Below, one piece after another: positions 23,559 to 31,185 of a stretch of 40,173 bases of DNA. The stretch comes from Pseudomonadota bacterium (GTDB lineage: Bacteria > Pseudomonadota > Gammaproteobacteria > Steroidobacterales > Steroidobacteraceae). Below the pieces are notes generated by a model. The model did not search any database and was not told where the DNA came from. It saw only the letters and a program-made list of their open reading frames with translations. Every line of letters begins with the position of its first letter. Position 1 is the stretch's first letter. The DNA lies in NCBI GenBank assembly GCA_021816775.1, contig JAKAXA010000030.1, forward strand, positions 1 to 40,173, given 5' to 3'. The position numbers were made by a program, and so were the translations under genes.

Positions 23559-26500
23559 ATGATGCGCGCCATCGTCGAGTTCTGCCTGCGATTCCGCTGG
23601 CTCGTCCTGCTCGCGGCGCTCGGATTGACCCTACTCGGTCTTCTAGCCGTCATCCATGCGCCATACGATGTGTTCCCCAATTTTGGTGAGCCGACCATCA
23701 CCGTCGTCACCAATGCGGCAGGACTTGCACCGCGTCAAATCGAGGCGCTAGTGACGACACCGGTAGAGGATGCGGTGAACGGCATTCCCGGACTTTCGGT
23801 CCTGCGCTCCCAATCGATGGAAGGACTGTCGGTCGTCACGGCGGTGTTCCATGGCGCCACCGATATCTACCTCGACCAGCAGCTCGTGTCGCAGCGGCTG
23901 GCGCCGCTGACCGCATCGCTGCCGCCGGGCGCGAAACCGGTGATCGCACCGCTGCAGTCGTCCACGGGCGTTGCTCTAACCATCGGACTGACGGCCGCGA
24001 AGCTCTCCCCGATGCAGCTGACCGAGATTGCGCGATGGACGATCCGTCCGGCGCTGCTTGCGGTACCGGGAGTCTCGAAGGTCGTGATCTTCGGTTCCCG
24101 GCCTGAGCAGCTGCAGCTGCAGTTCGATCCGGCCCGGTTGATTGAATTGCACGCAGGACTCAATCAGCTCACCATGGCCGCAGCGGCCGCGAGCGCGGTG
24201 CGCGGCGCCGGGGTGGTCAATACCCCGAACCAGCAGTTGATTCTGCTGAGCCACGGCCAGGCGACGAAGCCGTCCATCCTGGCCGCGAGCCTGTTCCTAC
24301 GCCGCGACCACCGCAGCGTCACGTTGGGCGAGGTTGCGCGGGTCGTTGAAGGGTCGCCACCACCGATCGGCAGCGCGCGCGTTGGCGCCCGGCGGGGGCT
24401 GGTTCTCGTGGTGGGCTCGCAGTACGGCGCCAATACGCTCGCCGTCACGCGGGGGCTGGATCATGCACTGTCCGCGCTCGCGCCGCTGTTGAAGCACGAT
24501 GGAATTTCTGTTCAGCCGAATGGCCTGCGTCCCGCGTCCTTCATCGAGGCCGCGTTGCGCGATGTGCGTGACTCCCTCGCCATCGGCGGTGTGCTCATTT
24601 TCCTGGTGTTGTACTTCGCACTGCGCAACTGGCGCATCGCAGTGATCTCCTTCGCCGCCATTCCGCTGTCTCTATTGGTGGCGGCGCTGATCCTGACCGG
24701 CCTCGGTTTCAGTCTCAATGCGCTCTCCCTCGGTGGACTCGCGATCGCTCTGGGCGAAGTGGTCGACGATGCGGTCGTCGGTGTTGAGAATATTCACCGC
24801 CGATTACGCGAAAATCGCACTCTGCCGCAACCGCAAAGTGCGTTTACGGTCATGCTCCGTGCGACACTGGAGGTACGCAAGGCCGTCATCTTCGCGACCT
24901 TTTCGGTGGTACTCATCTTCCTGCCCGTGCTGTACCTGAGCGGTATCGCGGGGCGGCTGTTCCGTCCTCTGGCCCTGGCGTACATCTTCGCCATTCTCTC
25001 CTCGCTGGTCGTCGCGCTGACCGTCACACCCGCAATGGCGTACCTTCTGCTGCGCCGCGAAAAGCTCGACCCCGCCGACCCGCCCTTGCTGATGCGTGCC
25101 AAGCGAATCTATAGTCAGATGCTCGTCTTGGTCGACCGGTATCCTCGCGCCGTGCCCGCTGGACTGGCACTCCTGATGATCGGTGGTCTGGCGAGCGTGC
25201 CGGCCCTGAGTACGCGCTTTCTGCCGCAATTCAACGAAAACGATCTGATCGTGCACTTCGAGACGGCACCCGGCACTTCGCTTGCGACGACAACGCAGGT
25301 GGGCGAGCGGGCGATCCGTATCCTGGAGAGAATGCCGCAAGTGGCTCATGTGGTGATGCACGTCGGCCGGGCGCATCTTTCGAACGGTAACGCGCTCACC
25401 AACAAGGCGGAAATCGACGTGGGATTGAGCGCTCGAGGTAATGCCGACAGCGCTGCGAGCGAGCGACGGATTCTGGAAGCGGTAAGAGGAGCACCCGGCG
25501 TGCGCTGGTGGGCGAACACCTTTCTCACCGAGCGGATTCACGAGACCCTCTCCGGCGTCACGGCCCCGGTGGTTGTGACGATTTTCGGCCACCGACTCGC
25601 GGCATTGAACGAGGACGCGCGACGCGTTGCGGCGGCACTCAGACAGGTGCCCGGCGCGGCGGGCGTGCGCATCCAGGCACCGTCCGGGACGCCTGAGCTA
25701 TCCATTCGTCTGAACCGAGCGGCGCTGACACGCTATGGGTTCACGACGGGCGGCGTTTTGCGCGCCATTCAAACGAGCTACAGTGGACGTAAAGTCGGTC
25801 GTGTGTACACTGCGGGACGATCCTTCCCGATCGTAGTGATCCTGCCGCCGTCACTGCGTGCCGATCCGGCTGCGATCGGTCTCGTTCCCCTGGTCAGTCC
25901 CAGCGGTCTGGTCGTGCCGCTCGCTGCATTGGCGCGCATCCGTGAACGATCGGGACAGTCGGTGATTCTGCACCGGGGGGCACAGCGGGTGCAGATCGTT
26001 ACGGCAAACGTCACAAACAGCGCCGGACAATTCGCGTCGTTGGCACGTCGCCGACTCAAACGTCTGCCATTGACGCACGGTGACTATCTGCGCATTGGGG
26101 GCACCGCGACCGCTGCAAATCAGGCGCGGTTGCAATTGGTGTTCGACTTTACGGTGGCACTGGGCGCGATTCTGGCACTCCTATTCGTCGCCCTGCGCGA
26201 CGCGCGCAGCGTCGGATTACTCACGGTGAATCTGCCGTTCGCGCTCGTGGGTGGAATTGCCGCGATTTGGATCGCAAGGCTTCCGGTTTCCTTGGGTGCG
26301 GCAGTCGGGTTCGTCACAGTGTTCGGTATCACATTGCGCAACGCCATCATGTTGCTGTCGCACTACCGTGCGCTGGTCCTGGAAGAGGGCCGACCTTGGA
26401 ATCGGGAGACTGCTGAGCTCGGAGCGATGCATCGACTGGCTCCGATCCTCATGACCGCCTCGGTGACGGCACTCGGGCTCTTGCCGTTGGCGTTGGGTGC

Positions 26501-26681
26501 GCACCGTCCCGGTCAGGAAATCGAAGGTCCGATGGCAATCGTCATTCTCGGCGGCCTTTTCAGCTCTGCCGCGCTCACGCTGCTCGTCCTTCCGAGCCTG
26601 GCACTTCGCTTCGCACGGTTTGGGACGCTGGAAGCATTTGAAGGGGAGGCATCGCCGTTGAGCGGAGCGCCGCTCGGCTGA
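23559..26681 (+). CDS. CusA/CzcA-family heavy-metal efflux RND transporter
   Basis: 1040 aa, normal HME-RND length. Twelve membrane segments are placed as expected: TM1 near 12-30, TM2-6 at about 335-490, TM7 near 530, TM8-12 at 865-1020. HME signatures: ITVVTNAAGLAPRQIEALVT, TTPVEDAVNGIPGLSVLRSQ and SMEGLSVV. TM4 carries GEVVDDAVVGVENIHRRL; acidic D403-D404 sit in the proton-relay position, where CzcA has D402 and D408. The pump moves cations from the periplasm or cytosol out through the TolC-like duct. The TM4 motif is neither the classic CusA nor the classic CzcA form, so the substrate is open. Last gene of the operon; two adjacent start ATGs. Confidence 0.93.
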   Translation: MMRAIVEFCLRFRWLVLLAALGLTLLGLLAVIHAPYDVFPNFGEPTITVVTNAAGLAPRQIEALVTTPVEDAVNGIPGLSVLRSQSMEGLSVVTAVFHGATDIYLDQQLVSQRLAPLTASLPPGAKPVIAPLQSSTGVALTIGLTAAKLSPMQLTEIARWTIRPALLAVPGVSKVVIFGSRPEQLQLQFDPARLIELHAGLNQLTMAAAAASAVRGAGVVNTPNQQLILLSHGQATKPSILAASLFLRRDHRSVTLGEVARVVEGSPPPIGSARVGARRGLVLVVGSQYGANTLAVTRGLDHALSALAPLLKHDGISVQPNGLRPASFIEAALRDVRDSLAIGGVLIFLVLYFALRNWRIAVISFAAIPLSLLVAALILTGLGFSLNALSLGGLAIALGEVVDDAVVGVENIHRRLRENRTLPQPQSAFTVMLRATLEVRKAVIFATFSVVLIFLPVLYLSGIAGRLFRPLALAYIFAILSSLVVALTVTPAMAYLLLRREKLDPADPPLLMRAKRIYSQMLVLVDRYPRAVPAGLALLMIGGLASVPALSTRFLPQFNENDLIVHFETAPGTSLATTTQVGERAIRILERMPQVAHVVMHVGRAHLSNGNALTNKAEIDVGLSARGNADSAASERRILEAVRGAPGVRWWANTFLTERIHETLSGVTAPVVVTIFGHRLAALNEDARRVAAALRQVPGAAGVRIQAPSGTPELSIRLNRAALTRYGFTTGGVLRAIQTSYSGRKVGRVYTAGRSFPIVVILPPSLRADPAAIGLVPLVSPSGLVVPLAALARIRERSGQSVILHRGAQRVQIVTANVTNSAGQFASLARRRLKRLPLTHGDYLRIGGTATAANQARLQLVFDFTVALGAILALLFVALRDARSVGLLTVNLPFALVGGIAAIWIARLPVSLGAAVGFVTVFGITLRNAIMLLSHYRALVLEEGRPWNRETAELGAMHRLAPILMTASVTALGLLPLALGAHRPGQEIEGPMAIVILGGLFSSAALTLLVLPSLALRFARFGTLEAFEGEASPLSGAPLG

Positions 26682-26694
26682 TGAAAACTGGTAG

Positions 26695-26749
26695 GACAGG
26701 AATGTGCCGCGTTCGGATTGAGTGTGCCAGGGATAGGCTGGTTGGGGTA
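26695..26749 (+). repeat. Degenerate copy of the dispersed TGTGCC repeat
   Basis: CAGGAATGTGCCGCGTTCGG, then ATTGAGTGTGCCAGGGATAGG and CTGGTTGGGGT. It matches copies A and B but lacks the second GAATGTGCC unit and the tRNA fragment. It begins 14 bp after the RND stop codon and ends about 30 bp before the DruA remnant. Confidence 0.7.
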
Positions 26750-26779
26750 AATATTGGGTTAACCCGTCGGGTGCTTCGG

Positions 26780-26995
26780 CTATTTGCGCAGTACGTCGCG
26801 GAAGTGCCGGGACAGCGGGTAGAGCCAAATGTCCTTGAGCGGCAATGCGTACTGGTGGGTCACGTCCAGCTTGCCGCGCCCTGTGGTCTGTCCGACGTGG
26901 ATCCAGTTGGCGGCCTTGTAGCAGATACCGCGTTGACGCGGGGTCTTAACGAAGGTCTCGAGTAGGACGGGGCGGGAGCCGTAGCGTTGGATGAC
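26780..26995 (-). pseudogene. C-terminal remnant of a DruA/DUF4338 protein
   Basis: In-frame block: IQRYGSRPVLLETFVKTPRQ, then RGICYKAANWIHVGQTTGRG, KLDVTHQYALPLKDIWLYPL and SRHFRDVLRK. This is the conserved end of DUF4338/DruA proteins (RYGYRPVLLETFV...Y.AANW..VG.T.GRG..D......P.K.IWLYPL). The region upstream (after about 26995 on the minus strand) does not continue the family. An N-terminal piece of the same family lies at 33576-33825 on the same strand. DruA is the defining protein of Druantia phage defence, but DUF4338 proteins are also common as stand-alone, probably mobile genes. Confidence 0.75.
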
Positions 26996-27040
26996 GACGG
27001 CGTCCTGCAATGACACCAACCCATTTGCCGTTAAGTTCAT

Positions 27041-27200
27041 CGGTCCCAGGAGAGCCGTCAGCTACATTCTTGCGCATCAACCCAAATCATTTGATTGGCG
27101 AGCCCGCGCGGCAAAGCGGCACCCTTGGGGGCAAGTCCCGGCGGAGCCCTTCGCCCTCGCTTGCGAGACACTGAATCAGATCATCGAAATTGGGGCATGA
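27041..27200 (+). pseudogene. C-terminal remnant of a MazF/PemK-type toxin
   Basis: ILAHQPKSFDWRARAAKRHP then WGQVPAEPFALACETLNQII is the C-terminal half of MazF-family mRNA interferases (H/D-Q-..S-.DWRAR...). The N-terminal G.I....P..G.EQ.G.RP.LVLS half is absent and the upstream DNA is the DruA remnant. No partner antitoxin remains nearby. Confidence 0.6.
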
Positions 27201-27285
27201 GCATGGCCGGCGCCATCCGGCCATCAGGAGACAGTAGGTCTATGAATATGCCTGCCGTTGAGCGGCCGTTCACCCCATCGTGTGT

Positions 27286-28047
27286 TCAGCTCGGAAAATC
27301 TCGAAACCCTGACTTCTCATCCCGCACGGTCGAGGGCAAGCGATCAAGGACGCGACGGAAGCTTCTGTTCATGTGGCTTTGATCGCAAAAGCCCGCATCA
27401 TTCGCAATTTCGCAATAGGTCAGGTCTGTTTCGCGCAGCAGCCGAACGGCATGTTCGACGCGTAACCGTACGGCGGTCTCCAAAATGCCTTCCCCAACGG
27501 CTCTTCTGTATGCCGTGCCCAGCCAAGACGGGTGCCGATCGACCTCTCTCGCGAGGTCGTTGACTCGTAGAGCCAAATTTTGTCTCAACCGGCGAGTCAC
27601 TTGATCGACCCAAACTGGGCGGCTCCCACGTGAGTGCTTGACGGCGATCGTCAAAAACCACCGCAGCGCCGTCGCAAATCGCTCTTCGTCCATCGTTTCG
27701 CCACAGGTGCGGACCATCGCTCGGGTCGCAGCACCAATACATCCTCCCGTCATATGGGCGACCGGCATGTCTGGGAGACCGGAAAACCGCAGCCATGCGG
27801 GATCGAATTCGATCTCGATCTGTTCAAACCCGTCAGTCGAAACGGAGTTCGCGTGGCCGGTTCCCGCGCAGTAGAGCACGGCGGACGGCCCGCACACGTA
27901 CCGCTCACCGACTTCAGTCCGATTGGAGTACGCGCCGAGCACGAAAAGCGACAGCATGGGCCAGTCGTGGGCGTGTTCCGGTACCCGCGAATGGCTGCGG
28001 TCGATGGTCCTCGAGACGACGGCCCCTGTGAATTTATGCAGCAGCAT
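27286..28047 (-). CDS. AraC-family transcriptional regulator
   Basis: 253 aa. The C-terminal ~100 residues form the double helix-turn-helix: LALRVNDLAREVDRHPSWLG (HTH1) and YCEIANDAGFCDQSHMNRSF (HTH2), with the typical F/GF..QSH...FRR signature. The N-terminal part (HAHDWPMLSLFVLGAYSN, GPSAVLYCAGTGHAN) is a cupin-like sensing domain. Divergent from the DUF3830 gene; their 125-bp spacer could hold both promoters, which suggests it regulates that gene or the hydrolase beyond. Sequence here looks visibly less GC-rich than the metal operon, consistent with separate acquisition. Confidence 0.85.
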   Translation of the reverse strand: MLLHKFTGAVVSRTIDRSHSRVPEHAHDWPMLSLFVLGAYSNRTEVGERYVCGPSAVLYCAGTGHANSVSTDGFEQIEIEFDPAWLRFSGLPDMPVAHMTGGCIGAATRAMVRTCGETMDEERFATALRWFLTIAVKHSRGSRPVWVDQVTRRLRQNLALRVNDLAREVDRHPSWLGTAYRRAVGEGILETAVRLRVEHAVRLLRETDLTYCEIANDAGFCDQSHMNRSFRRVLDRLPSTVRDEKSGFRDFPS

Positions 28048-28202
28048 TCAGGGTTCGCCAAAGGGCGTATGTTCGATTCGCTAGTCTACTGCCGCCCACC
28101 TGGTGGCACAAGGGAGTTGCTTCGCTCGACCTTGAATCCGTCCAATACAATCGCGCCGGGGCGAGATAATGCTTGAGTCCCGTCGCGACAAGTTGCCGCT
28201 CG

Positions 28203-28688
28203 ATGATCATGGAGACGACTGTGTTGGATCTGGAAATAGGCACTATGCGATTTTCGGCCACGCTTCGCCGCGATCTAGCGCCACACTCGTGCGACCGACT
28301 GATTGAAATGCTGCCCTATCACGGCACTGTCATACACGCCCGCTGGAGCGGCGAAGCCCTTTGGTCCCCTCTGGCTGCTGTCTGGCCCGCTGGGCTGCAC
28401 CTTCCGCACGAACATGCCATCTGTGAGCCGAAGGCTGGGGATGTTCTGTTGTACGCGGGTCACTTGAGTGAGCCGGAGTTCCTGATCCCGTATGGGACGG
28501 CCCGCTTCTCCAGCAAAGCCGGATTACTCAAAGGCAATCCCGTGCTGACGATCGACGATCCGCGCTCGGTTCTCCCCGAACTGGGTCGTTGCGTTCTGTG
28601 GAAGGGAGCAATGCAATTTCGGATTGAGAATCGCTCGTCACATCCGTCCGCCGCGGAGAACCTCCCTGCAGTCGTGACCGTATGCTGA
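28203..28688 (+). CDS. DUF3830-like protein (cyclophilin-like fold)
   Basis: 161 aa from ATG 28203; a second ATG at 28209 and an upstream TTG (28173) are alternatives. MRFSATLRRDLAPHSCDRLI then EMLPYHGTVIHARWSGEALW resembles the opening of DUF3830 or related cyclophilin-like proteins, where a small acidic-molecule domain is built from a beta barrel. KAGDVLLYAGHLSEPEFLIP and YGTARFSSKAG follow the G.V..Y.....E....YG pattern. Function unknown. Divergent from the AraC regulator; the next gene starts 92 bp downstream on the same strand. Confidence 0.6.
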   Translation: MIMETTVLDLEIGTMRFSATLRRDLAPHSCDRLIEMLPYHGTVIHARWSGEALWSPLAAVWPAGLHLPHEHAICEPKAGDVLLYAGHLSEPEFLIPYGTARFSSKAGLLKGNPVLTIDDPRSVLPELGRCVLWKGAMQFRIENRSSHPSAAENLPAVVTVC

Positions 28689-28780
28689 ACCAGTGTGCCG
28701 CAACCAGCCCCGGGGACGGCGTGCACGTGCATCCGATTAAATAGCATTACTCCCTCAAGAGGAGCGCTCCGGTATTTGCC

Positions 28781-29824
28781 ATGTTTTGTAGCTCAATGCG
28801 ACTCGTTCGCCTAGCCCGTATCTGCGCGTTCACACTGCTTGGCTGCCTTCTGGTCGCGGGAATCGGAGCCGCATACAACGCCTTGAGTCTTCTCTATTAC
28901 CGTCAGGTCGCGAGGGTGCCCGGCAGAATCTACGACGTGGGCGGTTATTCAATGCACCTTTACTGCACGGGAGTCGGGTCGCCAACTGTCCTCCTAAGTT
29001 CAGGTCTGGGTGACGACTTTACCGAATGGGCCAAGGTGCAGCCGGTGCTCTCGAAGCTGACGAAGGTTTGCTCTTACGACCGTGCGGGCTTTGGGTGGAG
29101 CGAGCCGCGGCCGGGGGTTCAGGATGCCAAAGCCATCGCCGCGCAGCTTCACCAGTTAGTTCAAATTGCCGATATCGAGCGCCCCTTCGTGCTGGTCGGA
29201 CATTCCATTTCCGGCATTTACATGCGTTACTATGCCGCGCACTATCCCGGCGACCTAGCTGGACTAGTTTTCATCGATGGTGCCACTCCGCTCCAGAACA
29301 GCCGCATCCCAAAGGCTCTGCTGAAAATCCAGCAAGACCAGCGGCGCGATATGCCTTGGGAAAAGCTGCTCATGACGCTAGGGTGGTACAGATTGCTAGG
29401 CGACTGCACGTCTATTCCCCCGGGCTTTGAAGCCTATAGCGCGTGGATCAAGGCGGACTCATGCGTGCCGTCGCAAATTGATGCAATTGAACAGGAACTG
29501 GACGCGGAGCACCTCTCAGGGGAGGAAACGATCAACGCGGGTCCGTTTGGCAATCTTCCGATCCTGATCCTGTCGCGTGACCCCAACGTTCTCGCTCCCA
29601 ACTGGCCAGCCTCCGTCTCAAGGGAGAACGCCGTCGTGTGGAATCAAATGCAGGAGGAGGCGAAGGGTCTGTCAAGCGATAGTCTACGAATTATCGCCGA
29701 AGGCAGCCATCATTACATTATGGACGACAGACCCCACCTGGTGAACCGGCTGATCGCCTCCTTTATTGTGATGATTAGGAATCACCAGTCGTTCGCCGAC
29801 AATCACGCGACGATCGAAGAGTGA
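28781..29824 (+). CDS. Alpha/beta hydrolase with N-terminal membrane anchor
   Basis: 347 aa. An uncleaved or signal-type hydrophobic helix (residues 12-36: ICAFTLLGCLLVAGIGAAYN) precedes an alpha/beta-hydrolase fold. The nucleophile elbow is GHSISG (S142); the oxyanion strand is LLSSGLGDDF; CSYDRAGFGWSEP is the typical strand-4 motif; the acid is probably D267 in SRDPN; and the base is H310 or H311 in GSHHYI. This looks like an exported or membrane-bound esterase/lipase; the substrate cannot be told. The stop is 6 bp before the next gene, so the two are probably co-transcribed. An inner ATG at 28796 is an alternative start. Confidence 0.85.
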   Translation: MFCSSMRLVRLARICAFTLLGCLLVAGIGAAYNALSLLYYRQVARVPGRIYDVGGYSMHLYCTGVGSPTVLLSSGLGDDFTEWAKVQPVLSKLTKVCSYDRAGFGWSEPRPGVQDAKAIAAQLHQLVQIADIERPFVLVGHSISGIYMRYYAAHYPGDLAGLVFIDGATPLQNSRIPKALLKIQQDQRRDMPWEKLLMTLGWYRLLGDCTSIPPGFEAYSAWIKADSCVPSQIDAIEQELDAEHLSGEETINAGPFGNLPILILSRDPNVLAPNWPASVSRENAVVWNQMQEEAKGLSSDSLRIIAEGSHHYIMDDRPHLVNRLIASFIVMIRNHQSFADNHATIEE

Positions 29825-29830
29825 AATTCT

Positions 29831-30811
29831 ATGATCAACAGATCGTACTTACCCTACTGTGCGGTTCGAATATTGATTGCGCTCAGTTGCGTCTTGATCT
29901 TAGCGCCGCGTGTGAATCCCGCATCGGCCAAAGTCTGGAAACCACAGACGATCCCGCAGCTCAAGCGCAATATAGATCATCTTTATCATGGATTGCTTGC
30001 GCAATTGCGAGGACCGGCGCGCGCGCAATTGATGACGGATGAGGCTCGATGGGTTGCCGATCGACAGCGCGAATATCGCGGCTCGCCGAACATCCTTAAT
30101 TCGTATGCGGCTCGGCTGCGACGCTTGCAGGAACTTGAAAGTCAACAGTCGACTGGGCCATGGCCGTTCGTCGGTGACTACGCGATCATTGAGCACAAGG
30201 AGTTTCGATATGGTGAGGCGCGTGACGCCGCGCACTATCCACAATTTGATAGTCATGAAGCGGATACGATCTCCACAAATCACTTCTTCGCGAAGTCTGC
30301 CGCGCAGCGAGTCAGATCACTGAATTTTGAAGCTGCCAGGTTATTCAATACTCCTCCTCCGCATGGAGAATTTTATCCCCCAGGCTTTGCGTACGACCAG
30401 TCATTCGACTTGTATCGACCGGGGCCGTACCTGCTGGATATTGTTCTGTTCAGATCGCGTTATACGGGGGGCGCGCAGGAGATGAGCTCCGGGGCGAGCT
30501 ATCTGATTGACCTGCACACCGATGGCATCGTCCCATTGGCAAAGGTGTTCGCAGCGAACGTGCATTGGCATCTTCGGCTGCGGGCCATTGTTCACGCGGA
30601 TTTCGCCAAGCAGTGGCCGAAGTCTATGTGGAACACTGTTGAAAGCGGGCCAATGTACATCTTTGAAGCTCACAAGCTTGATGTGGCATACACTGCGTCT
30701 GTCGGCGCTGTGGATGTGACCGTCCCGTATTCCCAGATAAAGAGTCTGTTGCGCGCCGATGGACCACTGGGTAAGGCGTTGCGTGAGGCGCGGCGAGATG
30801 CCAAGCCGTGA
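29831..30811 (+). CDS. Secreted protein with LprI-like and DUF3298-like parts
   Basis: 326 aa. The signal peptide (ILIALSCVLILAPRVNPASA) is cleaved near residue 33. Residues 40-105 resemble an LprI/DUF1311 helical domain (LRGPARAQLMTDEARWVADRQ), known from lysozyme-inhibitor-like proteins. The C-terminal half (about 185-315) matches DUF3298/RsiV-like sensors: VLFRSRYTGGAQEMSSGASY, LIDLHTDGIVPLAKVF, FEAHKLDVAYTASVGAVDVT and VPYSQIKSLL. A periplasmic, possibly lysozyme- or peptidoglycan-related role is plausible but inferred. It follows the hydrolase gene by 6 bp. Both family calls are moderate. Confidence 0.65.
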   Translation: MINRSYLPYCAVRILIALSCVLILAPRVNPASAKVWKPQTIPQLKRNIDHLYHGLLAQLRGPARAQLMTDEARWVADRQREYRGSPNILNSYAARLRRLQELESQQSTGPWPFVGDYAIIEHKEFRYGEARDAAHYPQFDSHEADTISTNHFFAKSAAQRVRSLNFEAARLFNTPPPHGEFYPPGFAYDQSFDLYRPGPYLLDIVLFRSRYTGGAQEMSSGASYLIDLHTDGIVPLAKVFAANVHWHLRLRAIVHADFAKQWPKSMWNTVESGPMYIFEAHKLDVAYTASVGAVDVTVPYSQIKSLLRADGPLGKALREARRDAKP

Positions 30812-31143
30812 GATAGGCAATGGCCTAGTCACGCGTTCACCGCCGCTGCGAAGGAATTGACGCGAGCGGACCTGCGACTTTTGCACTCTTTTCTTCTTTG
30901 GGCTCTTGACAGCAATTACGAGGTCTATTGACTGAGTCTGACTGATCGCACGAGCGAAAGTGGCGATCTGTGGCGTCGCCTTGGGGACGCCATTAAATCA
31001 AAGAGATACGGGGCGGCGCACGCCCGGTGCCGAAAAGATGTCCAGTAAGGGCGCGCGGGTTCTCAACGGTATACGGATCGCAAGCCTGTCGAGGGTTCGA
31101 CTCCCTCCCTCCCCTGGCGACAGCGCAACTCGGAACCCGTCCG
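30812..31143. other. Intergenic stretch before IS66, with a hairpin
   Basis: No gene. At about 30971-30992 is TGGCGTC-GCCTTGGG-GACGCCA, a 7-bp stem without a following T tract. A tRNA-Ser-like T-arm and acceptor remnant lies at 31088-31123 and the IS66 left end starts at 31144. Confidence 0.5.
31088..31123 (+). repeat. tRNA-Ser-like 3' fragment (possible att remnant)
   Basis: GTCGAGGGTTCGACTCCCTC is a perfect T arm (GAGGG-TTCGACT-CCCTC), continued by CCTCCCCTGGCGACA. It resembles a tRNA-Ser 3' end (TCGAGGGTTCGAATCCCTCC then CTCTCCGCCA) with changes. No anticodon or D arm is present. It could be a chance T-arm or a degraded integration site. Confidence 0.35.
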
Positions 31144-31185
31144 GTAATCCGCGTCTTGCATGACGCGTGATCCGACTCCAGATTG

